DNA of 51,887 bases from Treponema sp. (GTDB lineage Bacteria > Spirochaetota > Spirochaetia > Treponematales > Treponemataceae), in the NCBI GenBank assembly GCA_024691105.1, contig JAILNY010000127.1, forward strand, positions 1 to 51,887, written 5' to 3'. The notes beneath the pieces are model-generated. The model was not told the origin of the DNA, ran no database searches, and was given only the letters and a program-made list of their open reading frames with translations. Both the position numbers and the translations under genes were made by a program. Below are positions 32,890-39,940 of the stretch, in pieces; within the stretch, counting starts at the first letter, position 1; every line of letters begins with the position of its first letter.

Positions 32890-34565
32890 ATATTGCGCAC
32901 TCCCCTGAAACCTACACTATCGCTTTTAAATTCTTTAACCGCATACAAACTGGCAGAGCTTTTACAATATTTTTTAGAGCAGTCCCAAGCGCCGCCTTTT
33001 AAAACATATTTTCCTTTTAAGCTGTCAGAGCACCATTCCCAGACAAGACCATAAACGTCGTAAAGTCCGTCCTTTGTCGCGCTCTTTTTGCCGCACTCGT
33101 GACATTCATCAAAAGAGTTATCGTTATACCAGGCACAGCTTTCTAAATCGCCGGTACTTCCGGCCGCTAGTTTTTTCCATTCAAGCTCAGTCGGAAACCT
33201 CCATCCGTTTTTAGAAAGATCTATCTTTACATTCTGGCTGTCCGACAAATCGTATACAGGTTCAAGCTTTTCTTTTTTGCTGAGTTCATTTAAAAAGCTT
33301 GCCGCTTCAAGCCACGAAACATTTGTTACAGGAAAGTCTCCGGAAGACGCGCCATTGACGCCGGCATTTGATTTGCCTGTAAACTGACTTACCGTAACCG
33401 GAGTCTTTGCAACATAAAGCATATTATTCAACTTAACAGATGGAAGAATAAATTTTTCAAGGCGAGCCTTTTCTTCTTCAATTGACTTTTGTTTTTCGGC
33501 TTCATTCTGAGCCTGCGCTTCTTTTTTTGCTTCGGCATTCTTTTTGTTTTCTGCAACAATCAGGTCAATCGAATTTTTTGCACTTTCAGATTTTGACTTA
33601 ACAAAGTTAACAGATTTATTAACGCCTTCAGAAACCCTAGTCTTTGCAGCAACGCAAACTTCTCTTCCCTTTGAAGTAAACACAACAAAGCATGCTAGCA
33701 TTGCAAAAAGTAAAACCGCAAAAAGAGCAAGACACAAAAAAACAACACCAGAGTTCACCGAGTTGTCATCTCTGTAATGATCTTTCTTTTTATCAGGCCC
33801 TGGTTTTGTACCGCCATTTAAATAAATTGCTTCAATCGTATTATCAAAACAAAGCTCAGGAACCTGCTGATTATTTGTCGCTTCAGAAACTTCACGTCTT
33901 ACATCACGGATAACCGCATCAAAAGTTTTTCCGCTGTCAGCAATATGATTTAAAAGAGCCTGCGTAAAAGGAGAATGTTCGCCTCTGTTTCCGTCATCAG
34001 CAGTTTTACCTGAACCGCATGCACAGACAACAATGCTTCGCGAAATATCATTATTATTTACAACACTGATTCCACGAGGAGCGCCACGAGTTGTCTTAAG
34101 CGGATTATTTCTGCACGCATCAATTATAAAGATAAGCTGCTTTGCGCCTGCGTAACTTGCATCCGACATCACTTCTGACAAATCAACTGCATGCCCTAAA
34201 TCTTTTTCTGTTTTAATCGTAGAGGAAATCGGCAAAAGATAGTTTCTTCCTCCAGACTCAATTCCGTGTCCTGAAAAATAAAAAAGACCTAAATTACATC
34301 CCTGAAGTCTCTCATAAAAATCATCAAGAACTTTTTCAAATTTATCTTCAGAAGCATTTTCTGCATAGATAACTTCAAAGCCAAGACTCTTTAATTTATC
34401 GCGCATTGCACTTGCATCTCGAACAGGATTTCTTAATGCGTTAGACTGAGTGTAAGACGCATTTCCAATTACAAGCGCAAGTTTTTTTTCTGACTGAGCA
34501 AAGACAAAACTCATGCTCAAAAGTAAAAATGAAACAGTTAATAATTTAATTTTCTTTAGTACCAT
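32886..34565 (-). CDS. caspase-like (C14) protease fused to a formylglycine-enzyme-like domain
   Basis: A 559-residue protein. A signal peptide (1-23, cleaved near VFA-Q) precedes a metacaspase-type domain (about 27-250) with NPVRDASAMRDKLKSLGF, catalytic His100 in FYFSGHGIE and Cys151 in IFIIDACRNNP. A helix (about 273-297) and an Ala/Glu/Lys-rich coiled region follow (about 300-370). A C-terminal FGE/sulfatase-modifying-type domain (about 381-559) shows TPVTVSQFTG, FPVTNVSWLEAASFLNEL, WRFPTELEWKKLA and VLKGGAWDCS. If the signal is cleaved, the protease is periplasmic and the FGE-like domain cytoplasmic. It overlaps both neighbours (10 and 4 bases). The substrate is unknown. Confidence 0.87.
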   Translation of the reverse strand: MVLKKIKLLTVSFLLLSMSFVFAQSEKKLALVIGNASYTQSNALRNPVRDASAMRDKLKSLGFEVIYAENASEDKFEKVLDDFYERLQGCNLGLFYFSGHGIESGGRNYLLPISSTIKTEKDLGHAVDLSEVMSDASYAGAKQLIFIIDACRNNPLKTTRGAPRGISVVNNNDISRSIVVCACGSGKTADDGNRGEHSPFTQALLNHIADSGKTFDAVIRDVRREVSEATNNQQVPELCFDNTIEAIYLNGGTKPGPDKKKDHYRDDNSVNSGVVFLCLALFAVLLFAMLACFVVFTSKGREVCVAAKTRVSEGVNKSVNFVKSKSESAKNSIDLIVAENKKNAEAKKEAQAQNEAEKQKSIEEEKARLEKFILPSVKLNNMLYVAKTPVTVSQFTGKSNAGVNGASSGDFPVTNVSWLEAASFLNELSKKEKLEPVYDLSDSQNVKIDLSKNGWRFPTELEWKKLAAGSTGDLESCAWYNDNSFDECHECGKKSATKDGLYDVYGLVWEWCSDSLKGKYVLKGGAWDCSKKYCKSSASLYAVKEFKSDSVGFRGVRNI

Positions 34566-36394
34566 GAGTTATAATCTCCGTTCTTTTTCTTTAACCTGTT
34601 ATAATCTTCAAGAGCATTCTTTATGCCATTAAATCCTTGAGATGCCCTTTTATAATAATACAAAGCATTGTTGATACTCTTATATCCGCCGTAACCATAT
34701 TCATAATACTGACCTAAAGCATAGCAGGCATTACAATCTTCAAAACTTGAATCATAAGAATTCGCAACTTTATTAAACCAGTCAAAAGCCGATACATATT
34801 CTTTATAGTAGTTCCAGTATATTATACCAACTGCATAAGCTGATTCTTTTGCTTTATAACCTGCATTATAAGAACGTTTATAATATTTAATGGCATTGCT
34901 TAAATCTTCGTTCTCGTCATAATATTGTGCAAGCTCGTAAGAAGATTTTCCATGGCCATTATCCGAAGCCTTGTTAAGCCACCATACAGAATCGCGTTCA
35001 GACAACTCATCGCGCATTGCAAGCTTATACATGTATTCGTTATTCGGTTTATTCAGCACGTTAATCGCTTTTTTATAATAATCCGAAGCAAGCACAACCT
35101 GATTATTGTCAAGATAATATTCACTCAATCTTCTAAGTGACTGCATACGGATTGTCTTAACATCGGTTTCAAGTTCTTTTGCTTTATTAGTGAATTTAAT
35201 TCTGAGCTCATCGTTTCCAGAAGCCTTATAAGAATCTGCAAGACGTCTCCATTCTTTTATATTATCATCTTCAACAGATCTTGTATTAGTCTCAATCAAT
35301 TTAAGAATACTAATCATCTGTTCACGAGCTGAAGTATCGTTCCATTTAATGTCATCATAATGCCTTGCAAGTTCCCACGAAGCTCTGATAACACCCGCAT
35401 CACTAGCCTTTTTTATCCAGACCCAGCCGTCAACATCCGAAGCATCAATATATCTTAAACAGGACATTCCGTATAAAAACTGCGCTTCAGGATTTGTGAT
35501 TTCATAAGAACTTCCATCCATTGCCGGCATAAAATACTCGTTATGACAATAACCTGTAAGACCGTGATAATTTACCTGATCCCACTTTCCGACTTCGCCC
35601 TGAGAAGGATCACCTTTTTGTATTATCTGAACAACTTCGTTTTCATGAAGTCTGATTACTTCGCGGGCATCACGATCTGGAGCCTCGCGCATAATAAGAC
35701 GGTCGCCGTCTCCAGTGTAAACGTATTCGTATTTGACAGTCTGTTTTTTTACCTGACGTACCAAAAGCGGCACAAACGAAATTAAGGCAACTGCAAAAAT
35801 TCCAGCAAGCAGAGCGAGAGCTGCTTTTTTAGAAAAGATTTTTGTAAAGAGCGGCGCCTTTTTGTTTATGGTTTTGTGAATTGAACTTGAATAGTCTTCA
35901 AGCGTTGTTGAATGAACTGTTGTCATTCTGACTTTTTCAAGCTTTAAAAGTGAATAAAACTGTACGTCTTCTGTCAGTTCGGGAGTCAGCTCAGAGCTCT
36001 TTAAATAAATGATTTTCTTTGAATGAATATTTTCAAAAGCCGCACTTTCGCTCGAGGCCTGCGCGTCTGAGATGCTACCTGAGCCTGTGGATTGCGCGGC
36101 ACCCGCACCAGATCCTTTGCCGGATTTAAAATACTGTTTTACATCCGCCCACGAATGTTTACCAAAAATTGTATTTTGATTTTCTTTAGAAATTGAAAAA
36201 GTATCTAAATCATAAAATTGAAAATCTGCATTCTGAACATCTGCAATTACAGAAAAGTTCACTCTTATTTTTAAATCTTGCTTAAATGCAGAATTACGAA
36301 GGTCATAAAGCGAAAGTCTTAACTGCTTAAAAAAATCAGGCTTTGTAAGACATTCCTCTTTATCGCATAAAAAAAGGACATCCTGAAAAATCAT
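34556..36394 (-). CDS. membrane protein with SH3b domain and Sel1/TPR repeats
   Basis: A 612-residue protein. Residues 1-187 form a cytoplasmic region of unknown fold interrupted by a Ser/Gly/Ala-rich insert (about 91-120). A helix lies at about 190-212. A bacterial SH3 domain follows at about 222-290 (RLIMREAPDRDA, VNYHGLTGYCHNEYF). From about 300 to 600 there are Sel1/TPR-like helical repeats (for example SYELAQYYDENEDLSNAIKYYKRS and ACYALGQYYEYGYGGYKS). The SH3b and repeats should face the periplasm. It is first in the operon and may be the sensor or scaffold for the two proteases encoded downstream. The AGGAG ribosome site lies 12 bases before ATG, somewhat far. Confidence 0.8.
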   Translation of the reverse strand: MIFQDVLFLCDKEECLTKPDFFKQLRLSLYDLRNSAFKQDLKIRVNFSVIADVQNADFQFYDLDTFSISKENQNTIFGKHSWADVKQYFKSGKGSGAGAAQSTGSGSISDAQASSESAAFENIHSKKIIYLKSSELTPELTEDVQFYSLLKLEKVRMTTVHSTTLEDYSSSIHKTINKKAPLFTKIFSKKAALALLAGIFAVALISFVPLLVRQVKKQTVKYEYVYTGDGDRLIMREAPDRDAREVIRLHENEVVQIIQKGDPSQGEVGKWDQVNYHGLTGYCHNEYFMPAMDGSSYEITNPEAQFLYGMSCLRYIDASDVDGWVWIKKASDAGVIRASWELARHYDDIKWNDTSAREQMISILKLIETNTRSVEDDNIKEWRRLADSYKASGNDELRIKFTNKAKELETDVKTIRMQSLRRLSEYYLDNNQVVLASDYYKKAINVLNKPNNEYMYKLAMRDELSERDSVWWLNKASDNGHGKSSYELAQYYDENEDLSNAIKYYKRSYNAGYKAKESAYAVGIIYWNYYKEYVSAFDWFNKVANSYDSSFEDCNACYALGQYYEYGYGGYKSINNALYYYKRASQGFNGIKNALEDYNRLKKKNGDYNSWY

Positions 36395-36425
36395 CGTGCC
36401 AAAAAGCTCCTAAAGAAGTAAACTT

Positions 36426-36454
36426 ATTATAGCACGAAATTTAGCCGCCCGCAA
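36426..36454 (-). promoter_or_regulatory. sigma70-type promoter of the SH3b-caspase-papain operon
   Basis: On the minus strand TTGCGG (36449-36454), a 17-base spacer and a perfect TATAAT (36426-36431). The transcript would have a leader of about 25 bases carrying AGGAG. Hairpin element copy B begins about 20 bases upstream of the -35 box. Confidence 0.6.
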
Positions 36455-36472
36455 TAATCTAAAGCGCACGAA

Positions 36473-36510
36473 AGACACAGAGTTGCAACGCAACTCGTGG
36501 AGCGCGCAAG
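36473..36510 (+). repeat. hairpin element copy B (upstream border of the protease operon)
   Basis: AGACACA (36473-36479) leads into a 7-bp stem, GAGTTGC/GCAACTC (36480-36486 with 36490-36496, loop AAC), followed by GTGGAGCGCGC. The flanks match copy A at 31035-31073 while the stem sequence differs but still pairs. The region on to 36544 shows no further clear hairpin. Confidence 0.6.
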
Positions 36511-36544
36511 AACATGATGTCTATCTAGAATTGAAATTTACACG

Positions 36545-37390
36545 CTATCCCCGTGGAGCCTTTGCAGGATCGATGTATTCGCCGTTCTGGATTACCATAA
36601 ACATAATTCCGTTCTTTTTGCTCATCGCATCAACGCCGGCCTTACCCAGAACATCACCGCACAAAACATAAGAGCCCTTCTTTACCTTTACAGAGCTCAA
36701 GCCCGTATACGCATAAACAAGCCCTGTCTTTGACTGAACAAAAACAACCTCGCCAAAGCCGCGGTAAGAACCAGTATACATTACAGTTCCTGCCCTTATG
36801 TTTACAACATTTTCCTTTGCCGCAGACGACAGCTGAACACCGCTTACCTTACCCTTTACGTAAGTTACCGACGGACTGTTCACCGGCCACTTTAAGCCAG
36901 GATCTGTAGTTTTAGTTGAATACTTTCTCGGATCAACACTGCTTATATCAACAACAGCCCCGCTGTTTGCAGCAGGAACCTTTATCTTTTGTCCAACTTT
37001 GAGCACATCGTTAGAGTTCATTCCATTAAGAGAATAAAGTTCAGCAACCTTAATGTCGTATTTTTTAGCAATTCCATAAAGCGTATCACCCTTTTGAACA
37101 GTATATGACGCTGTTTTTTCTGTAACACTAGTTTTAAAGGAATCAGAAGAAAGCGTTGCAGCATTTTCAATATCTGCAGTCGGAATCACAAGGCGCTGTC
37201 CTGCTTTTAATACATCATTTTCAGACAGATTATTTGCTGCTCTAAGCTCAGAAACAGTAATCTGATATTTGCGCCCGATAGAATAAAGAGTTTCTCCCTT
37301 CTTAACAACATGAGAGCTGTCGGCAAAAACTGAAGCGCCTAAAAAGAGACTAAAAGATATACAAAAAATTTTTTTAAAATTGCTATTCAT
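36545..37390 (-). CDS. exported LysM protein with degenerate LytM (M23-like) domain
   Basis: A 281-residue protein with a signal peptide (cleavage near SVFA-D). Two LysM domains (about 26-70 and 93-138; HVVKKGETLYSIGRKYQI and YTVQKGDTLYGIAKKYDI) bind peptidoglycan. A C-terminal M23-like fold (about 185-281) follows, with GFGEVVFVQSKTGLVYAYTGL, but IMFMV replaces HLHFE and the first His/Asp motif is absent. This is the NlpD-like arrangement, suggesting an amidase activator or cell-wall scaffold rather than an enzyme. It is divergent from infC. No clear Shine-Dalgarno sequence precedes the ATG. Confidence 0.83.
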   Translation of the reverse strand: MNSNFKKIFCISFSLFLGASVFADSSHVVKKGETLYSIGRKYQITVSELRAANNLSENDVLKAGQRLVIPTADIENAATLSSDSFKTSVTEKTASYTVQKGDTLYGIAKKYDIKVAELYSLNGMNSNDVLKVGQKIKVPAANSGAVVDISSVDPRKYSTKTTDPGLKWPVNSPSVTYVKGKVSGVQLSSAAKENVVNIRAGTVMYTGSYRGFGEVVFVQSKTGLVYAYTGLSSVKVKKGSYVLCGDVLGKAGVDAMSKKNGIMFMVIQNGEYIDPAKAPRG

Positions 37391-37456
37391 ACTCTCTGAT
37401 TATCGGCATAAACCATCCGTTTCTTGAGGGGACAGTAAAATTTAGAATTCAACCTA

Positions 37457-37485
37457 TAGACATATACAGCAATTTTCTATATAAT
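37457..37485 (+). promoter_or_regulatory. sigma70-type promoter of the infC-rpmI-rplT operon
   Basis: TAGACA (37457-37462), a 17-base spacer and a perfect TATAAT (37480-37485), about 50 bases before the infC start. The leader carries AGGAGG at 37529-37534. Confidence 0.7.
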
Positions 37486-37538
37486 TGTTCAATACGTTTA
37501 ATTTACATGCGTGTTTTTTATAAACACTAGGAGGACTG

Positions 37539-38063
37539 TTGGCAGACAACAATAAGGGAACACGAATTAATGAACAGATTCGTGTTAGAGAAGTAAGACT
37601 TATAGACGACGAGGGCAACCAGAAAGGTATTGTTCCTATCCTGGAAGCACTTCAAATGGCTAAAGAAAGGGAACTCGACCTTGTTGAAGTAGCACCAACG
37701 GCGAATCCGCCTGTTTGTAAAATACTCGATTTCGGAAAATACCGGTTTGAACAAGAGAAAAAACTCCGTGACTCTAAGAAAAACCAGAAGGTATTAAAAA
37801 TAAAAGAAATCAGGATGCAGCCAAAAATCGGACCTGGCGATCTTGATACGAAAGCTAAGCATGTACAGGAATTCTTAGACGAGGGAAATAAAGTAAAAGT
37901 TACTATCCGTTTCCGCGGTCGCGAACTTGCACACACAGAACTTGGCTACGATGTCCTGAAAGAAGTTACAAACAGGCTTACTTCGGCGTATGTCATTGAA
38001 AAACCGGCCGCTATGGAAGGTAAGTTCATGTCAATGACCTTAGCAGCAAAAGCCAAAAACTAA
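37539..38063 (+). CDS. infC: translation initiation factor IF-3
   Basis: A 174-residue IF-3 that binds the 30S subunit and checks start-codon fidelity. INEQIRVREVRLID at the N-terminus, the LDLVEVAPTANPPVCKI signature, the helical linker KKLRDSKKNQK and the C-domain (KVTIRFRGRELAH) are all present. The start is a TTG four bases after a perfect AGGAGG; non-ATG starts at infC are a known basis for its autoregulation. It heads the conserved infC-rpmI-rplT operon. Confidence 0.97.
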   Translation: MADNNKGTRINEQIRVREVRLIDDEGNQKGIVPILEALQMAKERELDLVEVAPTANPPVCKILDFGKYRFEQEKKLRDSKKNQKVLKIKEIRMQPKIGPGDLDTKAKHVQEFLDEGNKVKVTIRFRGRELAHTELGYDVLKEVTNRLTSAYVIEKPAAMEGKFMSMTLAAKAKN

Positions 38064-38074
38064 CGAGGTTTAAA

Positions 38075-38275
38075 ATGTCTAAAATGAAGACAAAGAAGAG
38101 CGCTTCTAAACGCTTTTCATTGACAGGTACTGGTAAAGTAAAGTACAAGAAGATGAACCTTCGTCATATTTTGACAAAACGTTCACCTAAGAGAAAGAGA
38201 CAGCTCCGTGCAAGTGGAATTCTTGATGAAGCTGATGCAAGAAAAGTAAGAAAGCAGATGCTTCCTTACGGTTAA
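38075..38275 (+). CDS. rpmI: 50S ribosomal protein L35
   Basis: A 66-residue, highly basic protein with the L35 signature MKTKKSASKRFSLTGTGKVK and a C-terminal LPYG. It lies 11 bases after infC with an AACGAGG ribosome site and 13 bases before rplT, the universal gene order. Confidence 0.97.
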   Translation: MSKMKTKKSASKRFSLTGTGKVKYKKMNLRHILTKRSPKRKRQLRASGILDEADARKVRKQMLPYG

Positions 38276-38288
38276 TGGAGTGTAGAAA

Positions 38289-38648
38289 ATGGCTAGAGCA
38301 ATAGATGGAACAAAACGCAAGAACCGTCGTGTAAAGATTCTCAAGCTCACAAAGGGCTTTAGAGGACGCCGCGGAACAAACTTCAAAGCAGCAAAAGACG
38401 CTTTGACAAAAGCACTCGATCACGCATATGTAGATCGTCATGACAAAAAAGGCAACTTCCGTGCATTGTGGATCGCTCGTATCAACGCAGCAGTTCGCGA
38501 CGAAGGTATGTCTTACTCACGCTTTATCGATGGCTGTAACAAAGCTGGTATCACATTGAACCGCAAAGCTTTGTCTAACATGGCTATCGAAGACCCAGCA
38601 GCATTCAAGGCTGTTGTAGAAGCTGCTAAGAACGCGCTTAAGGCATAA
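38289..38648 (+). CDS. rplT: 50S ribosomal protein L20
   Basis: A 119-residue basic protein, one of the first to bind 23S rRNA in 50S assembly. RVKILKLTKGFRGRRGTNFKAAK and the C-terminal YSRFIDGCNKAGITLNRKALS core are typical. In other bacteria L20 represses its own operon by binding the leader; no obvious mimic was identified here. It is directly followed by a coiled-coil gene (2-base gap). Confidence 0.97.
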   Translation: MARAIDGTKRKNRRVKILKLTKGFRGRRGTNFKAAKDALTKALDHAYVDRHDKKGNFRALWIARINAAVRDEGMSYSRFIDGCNKAGITLNRKALSNMAIEDPAAFKAVVEAAKNALKA

Positions 38649-38650
38649 AT

Positions 38651-39130
38651 ATGGTTTCTTTCGATCAAGTAAGTCTTTTGCAGGAAAAAGTTGAAAGTGC
38701 TGTACAAAAAATTGTAGAGCTGAAAGCAGAAAACGATGCTCTGCGCAACAAATGTTCAGAGCTCACAAATGCGCTTTCTGAAAAAACGGAGTTACTTAAT
38801 TCTTTAACTGCAGATGAACAAAAGATCGAAAGCAGCATAAACAGTGCCCTTGACCGGCTTGCAACAATAGAGGATTCTATTTTAAGTCAGGCCGGTCAAA
38901 AACCTTTAACTGCTGAACCTACTTCAGCACAAAAACCTGTGGCAAAGCCTGTTCAGACAACACAGCCTGTTCAGACAACACAGCCTGTTCAGACAACAGA
39001 ACCTGCTCAACAGGAAAACCTTTTTAATCCAGATACAACAATTGAACCAGAAATTGAAGAAAGCAATTCTTCGGATAATTCATCTTCAAATAATTCAAAC
39101 GAGCCAGAAGAGAAATTTGATATATTCTAA
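38651..39130 (+). CDS. small coiled-coil protein with Pro/Thr-rich repeat (ZapB-like)
   Basis: A 159-residue protein. Residues 1-85 form an uninterrupted coiled coil (KVESAVQKIVELKAENDALR). A low-complexity middle contains three six-residue repeats PVQTTQ encoded by an 18-base unit (38948-39001), and the end is Ser/Asn/Glu-rich and acidic. The length and coil resemble ZapB-type cell-division proteins, and the next gene is ZapA-like. This is an inference from shape and context, not a clear family match. It is tightly coupled to rplT and zapA. Confidence 0.55.
   Translation: MVSFDQVSLLQEKVESAVQKIVELKAENDALRNKCSELTNALSEKTELLNSLTADEQKIESSINSALDRLATIEDSILSQAGQKPLTAEPTSAQKPVAKPVQTTQPVQTTQPVQTTEPAQQENLFNPDTTIEPEIEESNSSDNSSSNNSNEPEEKFDIF
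38948..39001 (+). repeat. 18-bp tandem repeat, three units
   Basis: CCTGTTCAGACAACACAG occurs twice exactly, and a third time with changes in the last bases, encoding PVQTTQ repeats in the coiled-coil protein. Confidence 0.95.
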
Positions 39131-39132
39131 TT

Positions 39133-39444
39133 ATGGGACTTCTTCAAATTAACGTATTAGGCTCTTCCTTTGCAATTCAGGCAAAAGAAGACGACAAGTA
39201 TCTTTCAAACCTCCTTAACTACTACAAGCAGATTACAAACGAAATAGAAAAAGCAGATAACTTAAAAGATCCAAAGCAGACTGCTATCCTTGCAGGTATT
39301 TTGCTTTGCGATGAACTATATAAAGAAAAAGAAAAAAATGCGCGCCTCGAAAAACGTCTTACAAATCCACAAAGCGCAGATGACACCGAGCAGATAAATA
39401 AAATAGCCGGTGACTTGATTTCTAAAATAGAAAAGGTGCTTTAA
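39133..39444 (+). CDS. zapA: ZapA-like cell division protein
   Basis: A 103-residue protein with the ZapA pattern: an N-terminal beta-strand stretch LLQINVLGSSFAIQAKEDDKYL, a NLLNYYKQITNEIEKAD helix, then a coiled coil with ILAGILLCDELYKEKEK. ZapA bundles FtsZ filaments at mid-cell. It lies 2 bases after the coiled-coil gene and overlaps the next start by one base. Confidence 0.8.
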   Translation: MGLLQINVLGSSFAIQAKEDDKYLSNLLNYYKQITNEIEKADNLKDPKQTAILAGILLCDELYKEKEKNARLEKRLTNPQSADDTEQINKIAGDLISKIEKVL

Positions 39445-39905
39445 TGGACGTAAAAATCTGGGTCGATGCAGATTCCTGCCCTCGCCTTGTAAGAACATAT
39501 CTTGTTGATTACGCCTTAAAGCTTAAAACAAAAATTTTTTTTGTAGCAAATAAAAACATTCCCTGCCCTAACTCTCACGAACTTTTTTCCATGTTTGTTA
39601 CAGACACACAAAGTCAGGCTGCCGATGATTATATCAGCGAAAACGCAACATCAAACGACATCGTCATTACGCGGGATATTCTGCTTGCGGACCGCCTTGT
39701 CGAAAAACAGATTACAGTTTTAAACGACCGCGGAACTTTATGGACAAAAGAAAATATTAAAGAACGAAAATCCGAGCGCGACTTTAGCATGCAGCTTACA
39801 ATGCTCGGGCTTGGCGGTGACAAAAAAAACGCTTATTCAAAAAAAGAATTTGCTCAGTTTGCAAACTGCTTTGACAGAGAAATTCATCGTCTCCTGAAAA
39901 AATAA
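39444..39905 (+). CDS. UPF0178 (YaiI/YqxD) family protein
   Basis: A 153-residue cytoplasmic protein with the family hallmarks: KIWVDADSCPRLVR at the N-terminus, TDTQSQAADDYI, DIVITRDILLADRLVEK and NDRGTLWTKENIKER. The PIN-like arrangement of acidic residues suggests a nuclease fold, but the function is not established. It is the last gene of the infC operon and its stop overlaps the A/T tract of the next terminator. Confidence 0.9.
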   Translation: MDVKIWVDADSCPRLVRTYLVDYALKLKTKIFFVANKNIPCPNSHELFSMFVTDTQSQAADDYISENATSNDIVITRDILLADRLVEKQITVLNDRGTLWTKENIKERKSERDFSMQLTMLGLGGDKKNAYSKKEFAQFANCFDREIHRLLKK

Positions 39906-39926
39906 AACCGCACTATAAAAGTGCGG
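39897..39926 (-). terminator. rho-independent terminator of the HD-GYP gene
   Basis: CCGCACT (39908-39914) pairs with AGTGCGG (39920-39926) around five bases. On the minus strand it is followed by a T-rich tract over 39897-39907. It serves the minus-strand gene and may work weakly for the convergent UPF0178 gene. Confidence 0.85.
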
Positions 39927-39940
39927 CACTAAATACGATT

